DNA of 64,000 bases from Xanthobacteraceae bacterium (GCA_019750915.1 JAIENY010000022.1:31780-95779); one strand, 5' to 3'. Positions 17,508 to 27,227 are shown, counted from the first letter of the stretch. Numbers and translations: made by a program. The notes: generated by a model from the sequence alone, not told the origin.

Positions 17508-18713
17508 GTGCTGCTCGACTACAACTCATTACTTGTCGCACTCAGTTTTTGCAGCATGGGTCTTGCGATCACCTTTTTCGTGAGCTGGCTCGTTTCACGA
17601 TCCGACCATGTTCTGATGACGTGGGGCATCGGCGTGTCGTTTCTCATCGTCAGCCTTTTCATTTATCGCGATTTCGTGGAGCGGTACTCTGCGGCAAAGG
17701 GAGCCCTCGCCTTCGCGTTCATGTTGACCGGCATCGTCTTCTTCATGGGCGCGGGGCGTCAGTTCACGACAAACACGTTGCCGGTCATGCGGATGATCGT
17801 CACCGCCGCGATCTCTATCGCCATGGTCGATATTCCGATCTTCGCTGGCTACGACGGGATCGGCTACATCACCCTGAATATCGCCGCGGCGGCGATCATG
17901 TTCTCGACTGGTCTCGACTACTGGCCCTGGCGCACGCAGGCGCCGCTGCTGATCCGATTGCTGATGACGCTTTACACGCTGACGTCGCTGTCTTTCCTGA
18001 TGTGCGCCGTGGTGCTGGTGATCGACGGCAGCTGGGTCATGCATCATGCGCCGTCCGACTGGGCGGAAAACATCAACCTCGGCATGTGCCTGACCGGGGT
18101 TGGAGCGATGGGGGCCATTTCGCTCGGCCTCAATCAGGTGCGGCAAACGCTGCATCATAAGCGCGAGGCCGAGACGGACTCGCTTACCGGCCTGTTCAAC
18201 CGGCGCGCACTGTTCGACCGCGCGCAGAAGCTGCCGGACGCGGTCGCGGTCGTCGCTTTCGATATCGATCACTTCAAACGCATCAACGACGTTCACGGCC
18301 ATCAGGTCGGCGACACCGTGCTGCAGACATTCGGCAGCCTGCTGGCCTCTAGCATCCGGCAGAACGACATCGCCGCGCGTCTCGGCGGTGAGGAGTTTGC
18401 GATCGTCGTGACGAGCGACCTTGTCGAGACGGCAATGCTGATCGCCGAGCGGGTGCGGCTGGACTTCGCCGAACAAAAATTCATTTCGCAGGCGGGCAAT
18501 TTTTCAAGCACCGTCAGCGGCGGGATATCGTACGCTCAAAGCCATGCGGATTTACCCACGCTGCTGCGTGAGGCTGATAACGCGCTCTACGATGCCAAGC
18601 GCACCGGCCGCAACAAGATCATGACCTATCCGGAAATCGTCAGCATCGCCCCCGCCGATCAATCCTGGGTCGAACGTGACAAGGTTGACGTCATGATACG
18701 GTTGCGCAACTGA
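17508..18713 (+). CDS. Membrane-bound diguanylate cyclase (GGDEF domain)
   Basis: Synthesises cyclic di-GMP from two GTP. The first ~200 residues contain about six or seven hydrophobic segments forming a membrane sensor region, followed by the GGDEF domain: DSLTGLFNRRAL, FDIDHFKRIND, and the active-site GGEEF at 293-297. RQND five residues before it fits the RxxD inhibitory I-site. The start is probably GTG 17508, with AGGA six bases upstream; a TTG at 17502 is in frame but too close to that box. The 401-aa protein stands alone, with no phosphodiesterase nearby. Confidence 0.9.
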   Translation: MLLDYNSLLVALSFCSMGLAITFFVSWLVSRSDHVLMTWGIGVSFLIVSLFIYRDFVERYSAAKGALAFAFMLTGIVFFMGAGRQFTTNTLPVMRMIVTAAISIAMVDIPIFAGYDGIGYITLNIAAAAIMFSTGLDYWPWRTQAPLLIRLLMTLYTLTSLSFLMCAVVLVIDGSWVMHHAPSDWAENINLGMCLTGVGAMGAISLGLNQVRQTLHHKREAETDSLTGLFNRRALFDRAQKLPDAVAVVAFDIDHFKRINDVHGHQVGDTVLQTFGSLLASSIRQNDIAARLGGEEFAIVVTSDLVETAMLIAERVRLDFAEQKFISQAGNFSSTVSGGISYAQSHADLPTLLREADNALYDAKRTGRNKIMTYPEIVSIAPADQSWVERDKVDVMIRLRN

Positions 18714-18801
18714 TCGTCATGAAGTCATCGCCATCGGTGACCGGTATCTGCCGTTGACTATCCTTGGCGGCGATTGGCATCACACGATCTCAGGAGACAT
18801 C

Positions 18802-19392
18802 ATGTCGCACCGCATCCTTGTGCTCTACGGCTCGTACCGGTCTGATCGGATGGGAATTCGTCTCGCCGATTATCTCGTCGCGCAGCTGCGCCAACGCGGC
18901 GACGATGCCGAATTGATCGATGCCAAGGCCATCGGCCTGCCGATGCTGGACCGGATGTACAAGGAACACGCACCCGGCACGGCGCCCGCCGCATTGGAAG
19001 AACTGGCCACCAAGATTCGCAATGCGGACGCGTTTCTCTTCGTCACCGGTGAATATAATTGGGGCGTCCAGCCGGGACTGAAAAATCTCACAGATCATTT
19101 TCTCGAGGAGTGGTTCTGGCGACCCGCGGCTATTGCCAGTTACTCCGCCGGACGTCTGGCTGGCACCCGATCAAGCTACGCCTGGCACAACACGCTGTCG
19201 GAAATGGGCATGGTCGTGATCTCCAGCACGCTGACTATCGGGCCGATTGCGCAAACACTGTCCGAAGCGGGCGAGCCCCTCGGAGAGGCCGGAAAGTTTC
19301 TGGACAAATCATTCGGCCGCTTTGCCGACGATCTGGCATGGTGGACTGAGGCCGCTAAGGCACAGCGTGCGCGCAAGGCTCCGCCGTACTAA
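18802..19392 (+). CDS. NADPH-dependent FMN reductase-like flavoprotein
   Basis: A 196-aa flavodoxin-fold reductase. The FMN phosphate-binding loop GSYRSDRMG follows the first beta strand, and GEYNWGVQPGLKNLTDH matches the second conserved FMN-contacting block. AGGAG lies six bases before ATG 18802; the longer upstream frame lacks such support. Proteins of this type reduce FMN, quinones, chromate or azo dyes; the physiological substrate cannot be inferred from the neighbourhood. Confidence 0.86.
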   Translation: MSHRILVLYGSYRSDRMGIRLADYLVAQLRQRGDDAELIDAKAIGLPMLDRMYKEHAPGTAPAALEELATKIRNADAFLFVTGEYNWGVQPGLKNLTDHFLEEWFWRPAAIASYSAGRLAGTRSSYAWHNTLSEMGMVVISSTLTIGPIAQTLSEAGEPLGEAGKFLDKSFGRFADDLAWWTEAAKAQRARKAPPY

Positions 19393-19504
19393 TTGTCAGA
19401 GCTGATCCCGCGTAGCACAGCGAAATGCCGCCTGTTCTACGTACCCGCAAGACCTTGCCGGTATGCATGGGCGCAGGCCAGTTGAATCGAAGCAGATTTG
19501 CCGT

Positions 19505-20644
19505 TTACGCGTACAGATAACCGACAGGCTTGCCTTCGGTCCGCAGAGGCCGGACGTCCTTGCGCGTAATGATCTTACCGGCGAGACCGTCAATTTCGTC
19601 ACGCTGCGTTGGTGTCCAGCCGCGAAGATTATCGATACCCTTCAAAAGACCGAGCCGCAGCACTTGTGTATTCTCGCCCACGCTCAACAGCTTGATTGAA
19701 CTCCCGCCGGCCGTCACGACATCGCCGGTCGCAAGTTCAAAAATCTTGCCTGCATTATCCTTGAATTCGGCCGTGCCGCGAATGACGCGATAAATGACAA
19801 CCTCGCCTTTCGCGAACGAGTCGGCATCCACTATTGCCGATGTGCTCTTGGGAAGGAGCGACTGGCCACGCGGATCGGTCGCGATGATGTGGCCCGTGAC
19901 AAGATGACCGCTCGGAATCTCGATTCCGATATCGCGCACATAAACGGACATCGACGATTTAATGGCGCTGCCAGCCAGAGGCTTGAACAGCGCATCAAGC
20001 GCCAGCGGATCTTGAAGCCAGAAGCCCGCATCGGCCGGGCGGTCATGCAGCGGATGGGTCCATGCCACACGCGGCGTTTCCTCTTCGTTGATCTGATCCG
20101 GTCCGACAATCGTCGGATTGGGGAACGTCGTTGGATCGGTGATGAAGGCTTCAAGAAATTTTCCGGAATAGCCCATCGAAATCGGATCCGGCACCACGGT
20201 CTGCGGTGTCTTCAGGTTCTCTTCGGTGGACAGTCCCGACCAGGTGTAAAACAGTTGGCGATGCACGATCGCGCTTTGCAGCATGACTGCGCCGGGGCCG
20301 ACGTAATAGAGGCGGCCGTCGTAGTCGAAGGTGAACATGCCCGACGTCACGAGCACGAGCTGGAAGCCGCCCGGCGGCAGGTGAAGATGGAAATCGGTCG
20401 GGCCGGTGTCGGTGCGATAGATCGGCAGGTTGGTCGCGACCTCGTGCAGCAGAAACGTCTCGTTGTTCGCGTGGAAACCTTCGTTGGCGCGGTTATAGAG
20501 AGCTTGCGGGCGGTAAGTCGCCTCGTAGGATGCATCCCGGTCGCGATCGATGGCGACGAAGTCCTGAGTATTCAGGCGTAGCGAATTTCCGTTCGGCCGA
20601 GTGAGACCAGACCATTTGATATCGGCCGCAGCATGTACATTCAT
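19505..20644 (-). CDS. Cupin-fold protein, unknown function
   Basis: A 379-aa protein that appears to hold two cupin-like beta barrels. The N-terminal half contains DFHLHLPPGGFQLVLVTSG and YVGPGAVMLQSAIVHRQ, which look like cupin motif 1 (with two His) and motif 2 (with a His). The C-terminal half has GEVVIYRVIRGTAEF and FELATGDVVTAGG but lacks a clear His triad. A metal-dependent dioxygenase or isomerase role is possible for the first domain. GGAG six bases before ATG 20644 supports the start. No partner gene is evident; a ~270-bp gap separates it from the GST gene. Confidence 0.62.
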   Translation of the reverse strand: MNVHAAADIKWSGLTRPNGNSLRLNTQDFVAIDRDRDASYEATYRPQALYNRANEGFHANNETFLLHEVATNLPIYRTDTGPTDFHLHLPPGGFQLVLVTSGMFTFDYDGRLYYVGPGAVMLQSAIVHRQLFYTWSGLSTEENLKTPQTVVPDPISMGYSGKFLEAFITDPTTFPNPTIVGPDQINEEETPRVAWTHPLHDRPADAGFWLQDPLALDALFKPLAGSAIKSSMSVYVRDIGIEIPSGHLVTGHIIATDPRGQSLLPKSTSAIVDADSFAKGEVVIYRVIRGTAEFKDNAGKIFELATGDVVTAGGSSIKLLSVGENTQVLRLGLLKGIDNLRGWTPTQRDEIDGLAGKIITRKDVRPLRTEGKPVGYLYA

Positions 20645-20911
20645 GGCATCCTCCAAATTCCAGGCGGAGCGCCCTTGCTCGTCTGCTTCTGCATCGCATC
20701 ATGCGAATTTCACGCCACGGCCGTCCGCAATTAAAGCCGGTCGGGCGGCAGCCAAAATCGTTCACAGATGTATTTGAATCTGATGGTTGATTCCATGACG
20801 CGGCGTTGCCCGGCATTCCCTTCGCCGCGTCCAGACCCGGATGTCGAGCTTGCCAATAAGACCGCGCGCCGATAACGGCCTAGCGATCAGGCAGCCATCT
20901 GGCATGCCAGC

Positions 20912-21565
20912 CTAAAATTCGACCTGCAGTTCCTCGATTTCGACAGGTTCGGCGTGCGCCGCCTGGATCCATTCCTGCATTTCGGAAAGTTCGATTACCC
21001 GTTTGGCGTAGTCCGCCAGCGCCGGACTGAGCCGCACGTCATAAGTCATGAAGCGTGTTACCACTGGCGCATACATCGCATCCGCCATTGTGCGGTGACC
21101 GAACAGAAATGGCCCGCCGGATTCCTCGAGGCAATCGCTCCAGATCGCGCAAATCCGCTCGATGTCGGCCTGTGCGCGCGACCAGATCTTGAAGCCGGGA
21201 AAATGGCCCTTGATGTTGACCGGCAGCGAGGAACGCAGCGCGGTGAAGCCGGAATGAATTTCGCCGCAGATCGAACGGCAATGCGCGCGACGAATCCGGT
21301 CGGCCGGCAACAGATACTCTTCAGGCTTGAGATCATTGAGATATTCGCCGATCGCCAGCGTGTCCCAAACGGTCGCGCCCTCATGGCGCAGGCAGGGAAC
21401 GCGGATCGAGGATGACAGAAGAAGGATTTCGGCGCGCGCGTCCGGATCGTCAGGAGCAATGACGATTTCGTCGAACTCCAGTCCCGAAAATTTGGTGAGA
21501 AGCCAGCCGCGAAGCGACCATGAGGAGTAGTTCTTGCTGCTGATGGTCAAGGTGGCTTTGGCCAT
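20912..21565 (-). CDS. Glutathione S-transferase family protein
   Basis: A 217-aa cytoplasmic protein. The thioredoxin-like N-terminal domain starts ISSKNYSSWSLRGWLL, with the Ser/Tyr region expected to contact glutathione, followed by SSIRVPCLRHEG with the cis-Pro and the VWDTLAIGEYLNDL block. The C-terminal helical domain spans about residues 90-215. GAGG six bases before ATG 21565 supports this start; the frame is open further upstream without a good ribosome site. The electrophilic substrate is unknown. Confidence 0.88.
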   Translation of the reverse strand: MAKATLTISSKNYSSWSLRGWLLTKFSGLEFDEIVIAPDDPDARAEILLLSSSIRVPCLRHEGATVWDTLAIGEYLNDLKPEEYLLPADRIRRAHCRSICGEIHSGFTALRSSLPVNIKGHFPGFKIWSRAQADIERICAIWSDCLEESGGPFLFGHRTMADAMYAPVVTRFMTYDVRLSPALADYAKRVIELSEMQEWIQAAHAEPVEIEELQVEF

Positions 21566-21733
21566 GAATACCCTCTGCGTTACGCCGACGACCCGATTGG
21601 ACGGGTCACACGTTCCCGCCTCACCTTCGGACCTCATTTTTAGGCACAGCAAACCACGTGCCAGTTAATGGGGCAGGTTCCGGCCTAATCTGGCTTCAAT
21701 GTTGCATAGCAACGTCGGCAGGACATGATTTTG

Positions 21734-22957
21734 ATGCAAGCAACGCTCTATCAAGCCTATCAGAATGCCGTCGATTTCACGGCGCCGTGGCGATCCGGTG
21801 CCGCTTCGGCGCGTGCAGCCATCCAATTGCTGCCGGGCGGCATGCCCGACAAAATGTTCAGCCGTCTGGCTGCGGCTCTGGAGCTGATTTCGCGCTCCTC
21901 ACTGACCTACCGGCGACCGGATTACGAAATCAAACCCGTCCTGGTCGGCAACAGCAAATTCAGCGTCACCGAAGAAGTCGCATTCGCGACCGCGTTCGGC
22001 TCGCTGCTGCATTTCAGAAAGGAAGGCGCGCCGACCCAGCCGAAGGTGCTGCTGGTCGCGCCGATGTCTGGACACTTCGCGACGCTGCTGCGCGGGACCG
22101 TGCAGACCCTGCTGCAGGACCTGGATGTCTACATCACCGATTGGCATAACCCGCGGGATATTCCGGTGGGGGCCGGCAAGTTCGGATTGGACGAATACAC
22201 CGAACATCTTATCACCTTCATGGACAAGATCGGCCCGGGGTCGCACATGATCGCGATCTGCCAGCCTTCGGTTTCAGCGCTCGCGGCCTGCGCGATCATG
22301 TCGGAAGACAATCATCCCGCGCGTCCTGCAAGCCTGACCTTGATGGCCGGTCCGATCGACACCCGCATTTCGCCGACCAAGGTCAACGAATTCGCGACGT
22401 CCAAACCGCTGCAATGGTTCGAAGACAACCTGATCAATTACGTACCGGTGCAATGCAAGGGCGCGTTCCGCAAGGTTTACCCCGGCTTCATCCAGGTGCT
22501 GGCTTTCGTCTCTATGAATCTTGAGCGTCACGTCAAATCGCATAGCGATCTGCTGGAGCATCTCGCCAAGGGCGAAACCGAGAAGGCCGACACCATCAAG
22601 GCGTTTTACGATGAATATTTCGCGGTGATGGACCTGCCCGCGGACTTCTACATCGAGACCATCCGCGCGGTATTTCAGGATCACCTTCTGCCACAAGGCA
22701 GGCTGACCTACAAAGACCGTCCCGTGAACTGCGGCTCGATCAAGCGCATGGGACTGATGACCATCGAAGGCGAGAAGGACGACATCTGCTCAATCGGCCA
22801 GACCCTGGCGGCGCAGGATCTGTGTACCAGTGTGCGCGCCTATCGCAAGGTACATCACATGCAGGCCGGCGTCGGACATTATGGCGTGTTCAACGGCAAG
22901 CGATGGAACAACGAAATCTATCCGCTGCTGCGGGACTTCATCCACGTCAATTCCTAG
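21734..22957 (+). CDS. phaZ: Intracellular polyhydroxyalkanoate depolymerase
   Basis: Breaks down stored poly-3-hydroxybutyrate in the cytoplasm. The alpha/beta-hydrolase nucleophile elbow reads ICQPSV, with Cys176 in the position of the catalytic Cys of the Cupriavidus PhaZ1 type rather than a lipase Ser. Other family blocks are VLLVAPMSGHFATLLRGTV, YITDWHNPRDIP and the C-terminal HMQAGVGHYGVFNGKRW with the catalytic His. An ATG at 21725 is in frame, but AGGA at 21720-21723 is only well spaced for ATG 21734. The length of 407 aa is normal. It implies PHB storage in this organism. Confidence 0.93.
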   Translation: MQATLYQAYQNAVDFTAPWRSGAASARAAIQLLPGGMPDKMFSRLAAALELISRSSLTYRRPDYEIKPVLVGNSKFSVTEEVAFATAFGSLLHFRKEGAPTQPKVLLVAPMSGHFATLLRGTVQTLLQDLDVYITDWHNPRDIPVGAGKFGLDEYTEHLITFMDKIGPGSHMIAICQPSVSALAACAIMSEDNHPARPASLTLMAGPIDTRISPTKVNEFATSKPLQWFEDNLINYVPVQCKGAFRKVYPGFIQVLAFVSMNLERHVKSHSDLLEHLAKGETEKADTIKAFYDEYFAVMDLPADFYIETIRAVFQDHLLPQGRLTYKDRPVNCGSIKRMGLMTIEGEKDDICSIGQTLAAQDLCTSVRAYRKVHHMQAGVGHYGVFNGKRWNNEIYPLLRDFIHVNS

Positions 22958-23070
22958 ACTGCCGAAAGCGTGGCATTCGCGGCGAATTTCGCCTCGGCTA
23001 TTTCAGACTAAAGATTCAAAACAACTGCGCGTGATCGTTCCGGAACGCGGAATGTTGACCATGCCGGGAC

Positions 23071-23107
23071 TTGTCATGACTTATGTCTTATATATGATAT
23101 AATCATA
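23071..23107 (+). promoter_or_regulatory. Candidate dctA promoter with two overlapping palindromes
   Basis: A sigma-70-like pair TTGTCA (23071-23076) and TATGAT (23093-23098) has a 16-bp spacer. Two perfect 15-bp dyads overlap the -10: TTATAT-3-ATATAA at 23088-23102 and TATGAT-3-ATCATA at 23093-23107. They would suit a repressor of the GntR/FadR size class. I see no GG-N10-GC sigma-54 site, unlike classic rhizobial dctA. Confidence 0.5.
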
Positions 23108-23179
23108 CGTCGGGACGCCAGCAAAGGCGCGTGCCCGCGAAGAAAAGTGGCCGTCACACGGCCGCAAACGAGGAACGTC

Positions 23180-24490
23180 ATGGCAGCAATTGCGACTCCC
23201 ACCCCGTCCGAAAAGCGCCCGCTTTACGCGGACCAATCCGTCCAGGTCCTTGCCGCAATGCTGATCGGGATCTTGCTCGGCTATTTGAAGCCGGACATTG
23301 CAGTTGCGATGAAGCCGCTTGGCGATATTTTTCTGCGCCTGATCCGGATGGCGATCGGTCCGGTGATTTTTCTCACGGTAACGACGGGCGTCGCCAGTGT
23401 CGGTGACATGAGGCGTGTCGGGCGCGTCGGCGGCTTGGCCCTGATCTATTTCGAAGTGGTCACCACGATCGCGCTGGCGCTCGGAATGATCGTCGCCAAT
23501 GTGTTTCAGCCCGGACACGGCTTCAACGCCGTCGTGACCGGTCAAACTCCCACCGATGTCCAGCATTTCGTCGACACCGCGCAACAGCACGGATTCGCGC
23601 AATTCGTCCTTAACATCGTGCCTGAGAACGTCTTCAAGGCATTCGTCGATGGTCAGTTGATCCAGATCGTATTCTTTTCGCTGGTCTTCGGGTTCGCGCT
23701 CTCCGCGCTCGGAGAAGACGGCAAGCCGATCGAGGACTTCCTGCAGAAGATGTCCACTATCATGTTCCGGATCATCGATCTGGTCATGAAATTCGCCCCG
23801 GTCGGCGCATTCGGCGCGCTCGCGTTCACCATCGGGCGATACGGCATGGGCGCGGTCGGCACGCTCGGCTACTTCGTGTTGTGCGTATATGGCGCCTATC
23901 TGTTTTTCGTGGTCGTGGTGCTCGGGCTGGTCGCGCGCTTCGCGGGCATCTCGTTGTTCCGGCTGATCGGATTCCTGCGCGAGGAATTATTGATCGTGCT
24001 CGGTACCTCCACAACCGAATCCGTACTGCTGCCGACGATGGAAAAAATGGAGAAACTCGGCTGCCAACGCGCCGTCGTGGGACTGGTGATGCCGACCGGC
24101 TATAGTTTCAATCTCGACGGCGCGGCGATCTATCTGTCGATCGCCGCGATCTTCATCGCGCAGGCCTATAATATCGATCTCAGCCTGTGGCAGCAGCTGA
24201 GCATATTGCTCGTTCTGGTGATCACCTCGAAAGGAGGCGCAGGCGTTGCCGGTGCGGCGTTCGTTGTCCTCGGCGCCACGCTGGCGTCCACGCACGAATT
24301 GCCGATCGAGGGACTTGCTCTGCTGTTCGGCGTCGATCGCATCGTCAATATCGGCCGCGCACTGGTCAATCTGATCGGCAATGCGCTGGCGACAATCGTG
24401 GTGGCACGTCTTGACAATGCCTTCGACGAACAGCAAGCGGTGGAAACCTACCGGACGTATTTCAAGCGCCCGGCCCTGAACAGCGCCTGA
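23180..24490 (+). CDS. dctA: C4-dicarboxylate:cation symporter DctA
   Basis: Inner-membrane uptake of succinate, fumarate and malate. The 436-aa protein has the DAACS family signatures: RLIRMAIGPVIFLTVTTG, the re-entrant serine-rich loop VLGTSTTESVLLPTMEKME, PTGYSFNLDGAAIYLS and SKGGAGVAGAAF, plus RALVNLIGNALATIVVAR near the end. GAGGA lies five bases before ATG 23180; an upstream GTG at 23147 is in frame but unsupported. No dctBD two-component genes are adjacent. It sits between phaZ and a strong terminator. Confidence 0.94.
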   Translation: MAAIATPTPSEKRPLYADQSVQVLAAMLIGILLGYLKPDIAVAMKPLGDIFLRLIRMAIGPVIFLTVTTGVASVGDMRRVGRVGGLALIYFEVVTTIALALGMIVANVFQPGHGFNAVVTGQTPTDVQHFVDTAQQHGFAQFVLNIVPENVFKAFVDGQLIQIVFFSLVFGFALSALGEDGKPIEDFLQKMSTIMFRIIDLVMKFAPVGAFGALAFTIGRYGMGAVGTLGYFVLCVYGAYLFFVVVVLGLVARFAGISLFRLIGFLREELLIVLGTSTTESVLLPTMEKMEKLGCQRAVVGLVMPTGYSFNLDGAAIYLSIAAIFIAQAYNIDLSLWQQLSILLVLVITSKGGAGVAGAAFVVLGATLASTHELPIEGLALLFGVDRIVNIGRALVNLIGNALATIVVARLDNAFDEQQAVETYRTYFKRPALNSA

Positions 24491-24522
24491 CAACCGCCAC
24501 CAAATCGTGCCCCCGGCATTGA

Positions 24523-24566
24523 AGCAAAAGGGTCCGTGACGGCGAACCGTCACGGACCCTTTTGCT
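24523..24566. terminator. Strong bidirectional terminator after dctA
   Basis: A perfect 20-bp inverted repeat (24523-24542 with 24547-24566) closes on a CGAA tetraloop. The outer part of the stem is A-rich on the left and T-rich on the right, so it can act as an intrinsic terminator in both directions. Confidence 0.85.
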
Positions 24567-24678
24567 ACGATGGCATTGCTTCGCACGGCTTCAGATTCTA
24601 TCTGCTTTCGATCAGCCGGAACACACGCCCGCCCGTCACCCGGTATCGGCGTCTGTCAACACACCGCGTCGGAATCGC

Positions 24679-25659
24679 ATGATCCTTTTCAGTCAAATCC
24701 TTGGGTTGGGGCATCACGCGCCCTACCGTGACATCCCGAACTCGGAAATCGAGAGCAGTCTCGGGCTTGATGCCGGGTGGATCGAGCAACGGACCGGCAT
24801 CAAGTCGCGGCGCTGGTCCGAACCGCATGAGGCGACAACCGACATCGCCAAGACCGCGCTCGAGCGTGCGATGGATGACGCCGGACTATCGGGATTGGAC
24901 ATCGATCTGGTCCTGCTGGCCACCTCGACTCCCGATCACTTGCTGCCGCCATCCGGCTCGCTGCTGGCGCACAAGGTCGGTGCGATCAATGCCGGCGCTA
25001 TCGATCTGACGGGTGCTTGCTCCGGCTTTGTATATGCGATGGTACTGGCCGACGGATTCGTGCGCACGCAGAACAAGACCGTAGCCGTGGTCGCTGCCAA
25101 CACTCTCAGTCGCCGGCTCAACCGAGCTGACCGAACCACGTCCGTCATCTTTGCCGATGCGGCTGGCGCCGTCATCATCGGTCCAACGCACGCCGCCGGC
25201 GGGTTGCGCGGAAGCCAGTTGTTGTCCGACGGCAGCAAATATGACCTGATCAAGATCGAAGCCGGCGGATCGCGCGCGCCTTACGGCCCGCAAACCCGTC
25301 CGGAAGATACGTTCATCTCGATCAGCAGCGGACGCGAGGTTTTCAGCGATGCGGTCCGGTTGATGGCTCAAACGGCGCAAGCGGCGATGACGCAGGCGAA
25401 CATCACGGCCGCCGGCGTCGATCGTTTCATCCCGCATCAGGCGAACGTCCGCATCGTCGACGCGGTCTGCAAAAAGATCGGACTCGATCCGGCACGCGCC
25501 GCGCTCACACTGGATCGCTACGGAAATTCATCGGCGGCCACGGTCCCCCTCACCTTGTCGATCGAACACGCCCGCAAGCGATTTCAGCAAGGCGAGGTCA
25601 TTCTCTGCAGCGCGGCGGGCGCGGGATTGTCCGCGGGGTCGTTCGTCTGGCAATTTTAG
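24679..25659 (+). CDS. 3-oxoacyl-ACP synthase III family protein (FabH-like)
   Basis: A 326-aa thiolase-fold condensing enzyme with the full KAS III triad: Cys114 in TGACSGF, His253 in IPHQAN and Asn283 in YGNSSAA. It would catalyse the first condensation of acetyl- or acyl-CoA with malonyl-ACP. The canonical fabH usually sits beside plsX or ihfA; here it stands alone between a terminator and an MFS gene, so it may be a second, specialised FabH. The start is ATG 24679; the frame is open upstream but runs through the terminator. Confidence 0.88.
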   Translation: MILFSQILGLGHHAPYRDIPNSEIESSLGLDAGWIEQRTGIKSRRWSEPHEATTDIAKTALERAMDDAGLSGLDIDLVLLATSTPDHLLPPSGSLLAHKVGAINAGAIDLTGACSGFVYAMVLADGFVRTQNKTVAVVAANTLSRRLNRADRTTSVIFADAAGAVIIGPTHAAGGLRGSQLLSDGSKYDLIKIEAGGSRAPYGPQTRPEDTFISISSGREVFSDAVRLMAQTAQAAMTQANITAAGVDRFIPHQANVRIVDAVCKKIGLDPARAALTLDRYGNSSAATVPLTLSIEHARKRFQQGEVILCSAAGAGLSAGSFVWQF

Positions 25660-25849
25660 CTTCGCCGGCCCCCCGCGCTCCACGCCGTCGTTGAAAGCGG
25701 TAGTCGCCAGCGCGACATCTGCGCGGCAGATGCCATCGCATCGCTTTCTGATTGCCCGGCTCTGTTGCGAGTCGGATATGACACTCCTATGGTTCGCCCA
25801 CGAAATCACCAAGGCAATCATGCAACCCTTTGCGGTCAAAGAGGCTGAC

Positions 25850-27076
25850 ATGTCCGGAGCCGACCCCGCAGCACGAACGGCCGCACTTTTCATTGCGGTG
25901 CTCCAATTCATCTTCGCGCTCGGCTGGACGGTTTATGTGATTTACCTGCCGCAACTCGCGGCGAGGGTCGGTCTTCCGCCGGGCATCGTCGTCATCATTT
26001 TGATGGTCGATCAGGCCGTTTTCACGTTTACCGACACGTTGATGGGCATCGCCGCGGACCGCATGAGCGCAATCGCGGGCCGTCTCAGCAACATGGTCGT
26101 CTGGCTGACAATGATATCCTGTGCGGCTTTTCTCCTGATGCCGTTCGCAACAGAGCTCGGCGCCAACGCCAAACCCGTGTTTCTCACCCTGATCGCGGTG
26201 TGGGTCGTGACATCGTCGGCCTTGCGAGCGCCGCCGCTGGCGTTGCTCGGCAAATTTGCGGCGAAGCCAACTGTCCCGTTTCTGGCCGGAATGAGCATGC
26301 TGGGACTTGGCCTTGCAAGTGCGATATCGCCTTATCTCGGCGTGGTATTGCGCAATATCGACCCGCGGATTCCTTTTGCCGTATCGAGCGTGACGCTGCT
26401 TGTCACCGCGTTGGCGATATCGTCGATCGAGCATCGATTCCGACAAGGCCGATTGAACCCGACGCCTCCGGTGCGAATGCCGATGCCGAAATCACGCAAG
26501 GCGGTGGCACTGATGCTGATTACCGCCGTGCTCGTGCTTGCGATCGGCTATCAATTCCACACCGGCATCAACAGCGCGCCGCTGTTCCTGCGTTTCGCCA
26601 AGCAGCCGGACCTCGAATGGCTGCTGCCTGTTTACTGGATCGGATTCAGCATTGCGAGCTGGCCGATTGGGTTCGTGACCAAACGGCTCGGCGGCATCCT
26701 TGTGATTGGAGCAGCGGGATTGCTCGGCGCCGGCGCGGTGTTTGCCACCGAGACGGCGGCTTCGCTGAACGCCATGATCGCGATGCAGTTCACCGCAGGC
26801 GCGGCATGGGGTTGCATCATTGTCAGCGCGATTGCCGCGGCAACAGCGCTCGGCAAACAAACCGGCCATGAAGGCACCATCCTGGGATTGCTGTTTTCCT
26901 CGCTCGCGCTGGCGACCTTTACCAGGCTTGCAGCCGTCGCCGGCGGCCTGTCAGGTGTTTCGACGTACCAGGCCCTGCTGCAATGGATGCCGGTCGTGTG
27001 CTGGGCGATGGCCGGCTTGGCGTTACTGGCGATCGCCGTTGCAGAACTGCGTAAACAGCAAACCGCCAACGACTGA
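25850..27076 (+). CDS. MFS transporter, unknown substrate
   Basis: A 408-aa protein with about 12 transmembrane segments. The loop after helix 2 contains GIAADRMSAIAGR, resembling the MFS motif A region. Several in-frame ATGs exist; ATG 25850 has AGAGG five bases upstream and gives a start just before the first helix. The gene follows the FabH-like gene by 190 bp in the same direction. The family is not specific enough to name a substrate. Confidence 0.78.
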   Translation: MSGADPAARTAALFIAVLQFIFALGWTVYVIYLPQLAARVGLPPGIVVIILMVDQAVFTFTDTLMGIAADRMSAIAGRLSNMVVWLTMISCAAFLLMPFATELGANAKPVFLTLIAVWVVTSSALRAPPLALLGKFAAKPTVPFLAGMSMLGLGLASAISPYLGVVLRNIDPRIPFAVSSVTLLVTALAISSIEHRFRQGRLNPTPPVRMPMPKSRKAVALMLITAVLVLAIGYQFHTGINSAPLFLRFAKQPDLEWLLPVYWIGFSIASWPIGFVTKRLGGILVIGAAGLLGAGAVFATETAASLNAMIAMQFTAGAAWGCIIVSAIAAATALGKQTGHEGTILGLLFSSLALATFTRLAAVAGGLSGVSTYQALLQWMPVVCWAMAGLALLAIAVAELRKQQTAND

Positions 27077-27152
27077 TCTGACGAAAGCCTCGCTCAGCCG
27101 AAGGTGCCGCCCGATCGAAAAACGTTGGAAGAAGACCGGTCTTTGAAGGAAG

Positions 27153-27227
27153 TGGTGGGCGCGACAGGGATCGAACCTGTGACCCCTACCATGTCAAGGT
27201 AGTGCTCTCCCGCTGAGCTACGCGCCC
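27153..27227 (-). tRNA. tRNA-Val (anticodon GAC)
   Basis: A full cloverleaf can be drawn on the minus strand: acceptor stem GGGCGCG pairing with CGCGCCC, D-arm TAGCTCAGCGGGAGAGC, anticodon stem CTACC/GGTAG around loop TTGACAT with anticodon GAC, and T-arm with GGTTCGATCCC. The discriminator is A and a CCA end is encoded (27155-27153). Length is 75 nt. Confidence 0.97.

Noticed and set aside
23041..23180. Sigma-54 promoter for dctA
   Set aside because: I looked for GG-N10-GC with the usual context and did not find it.
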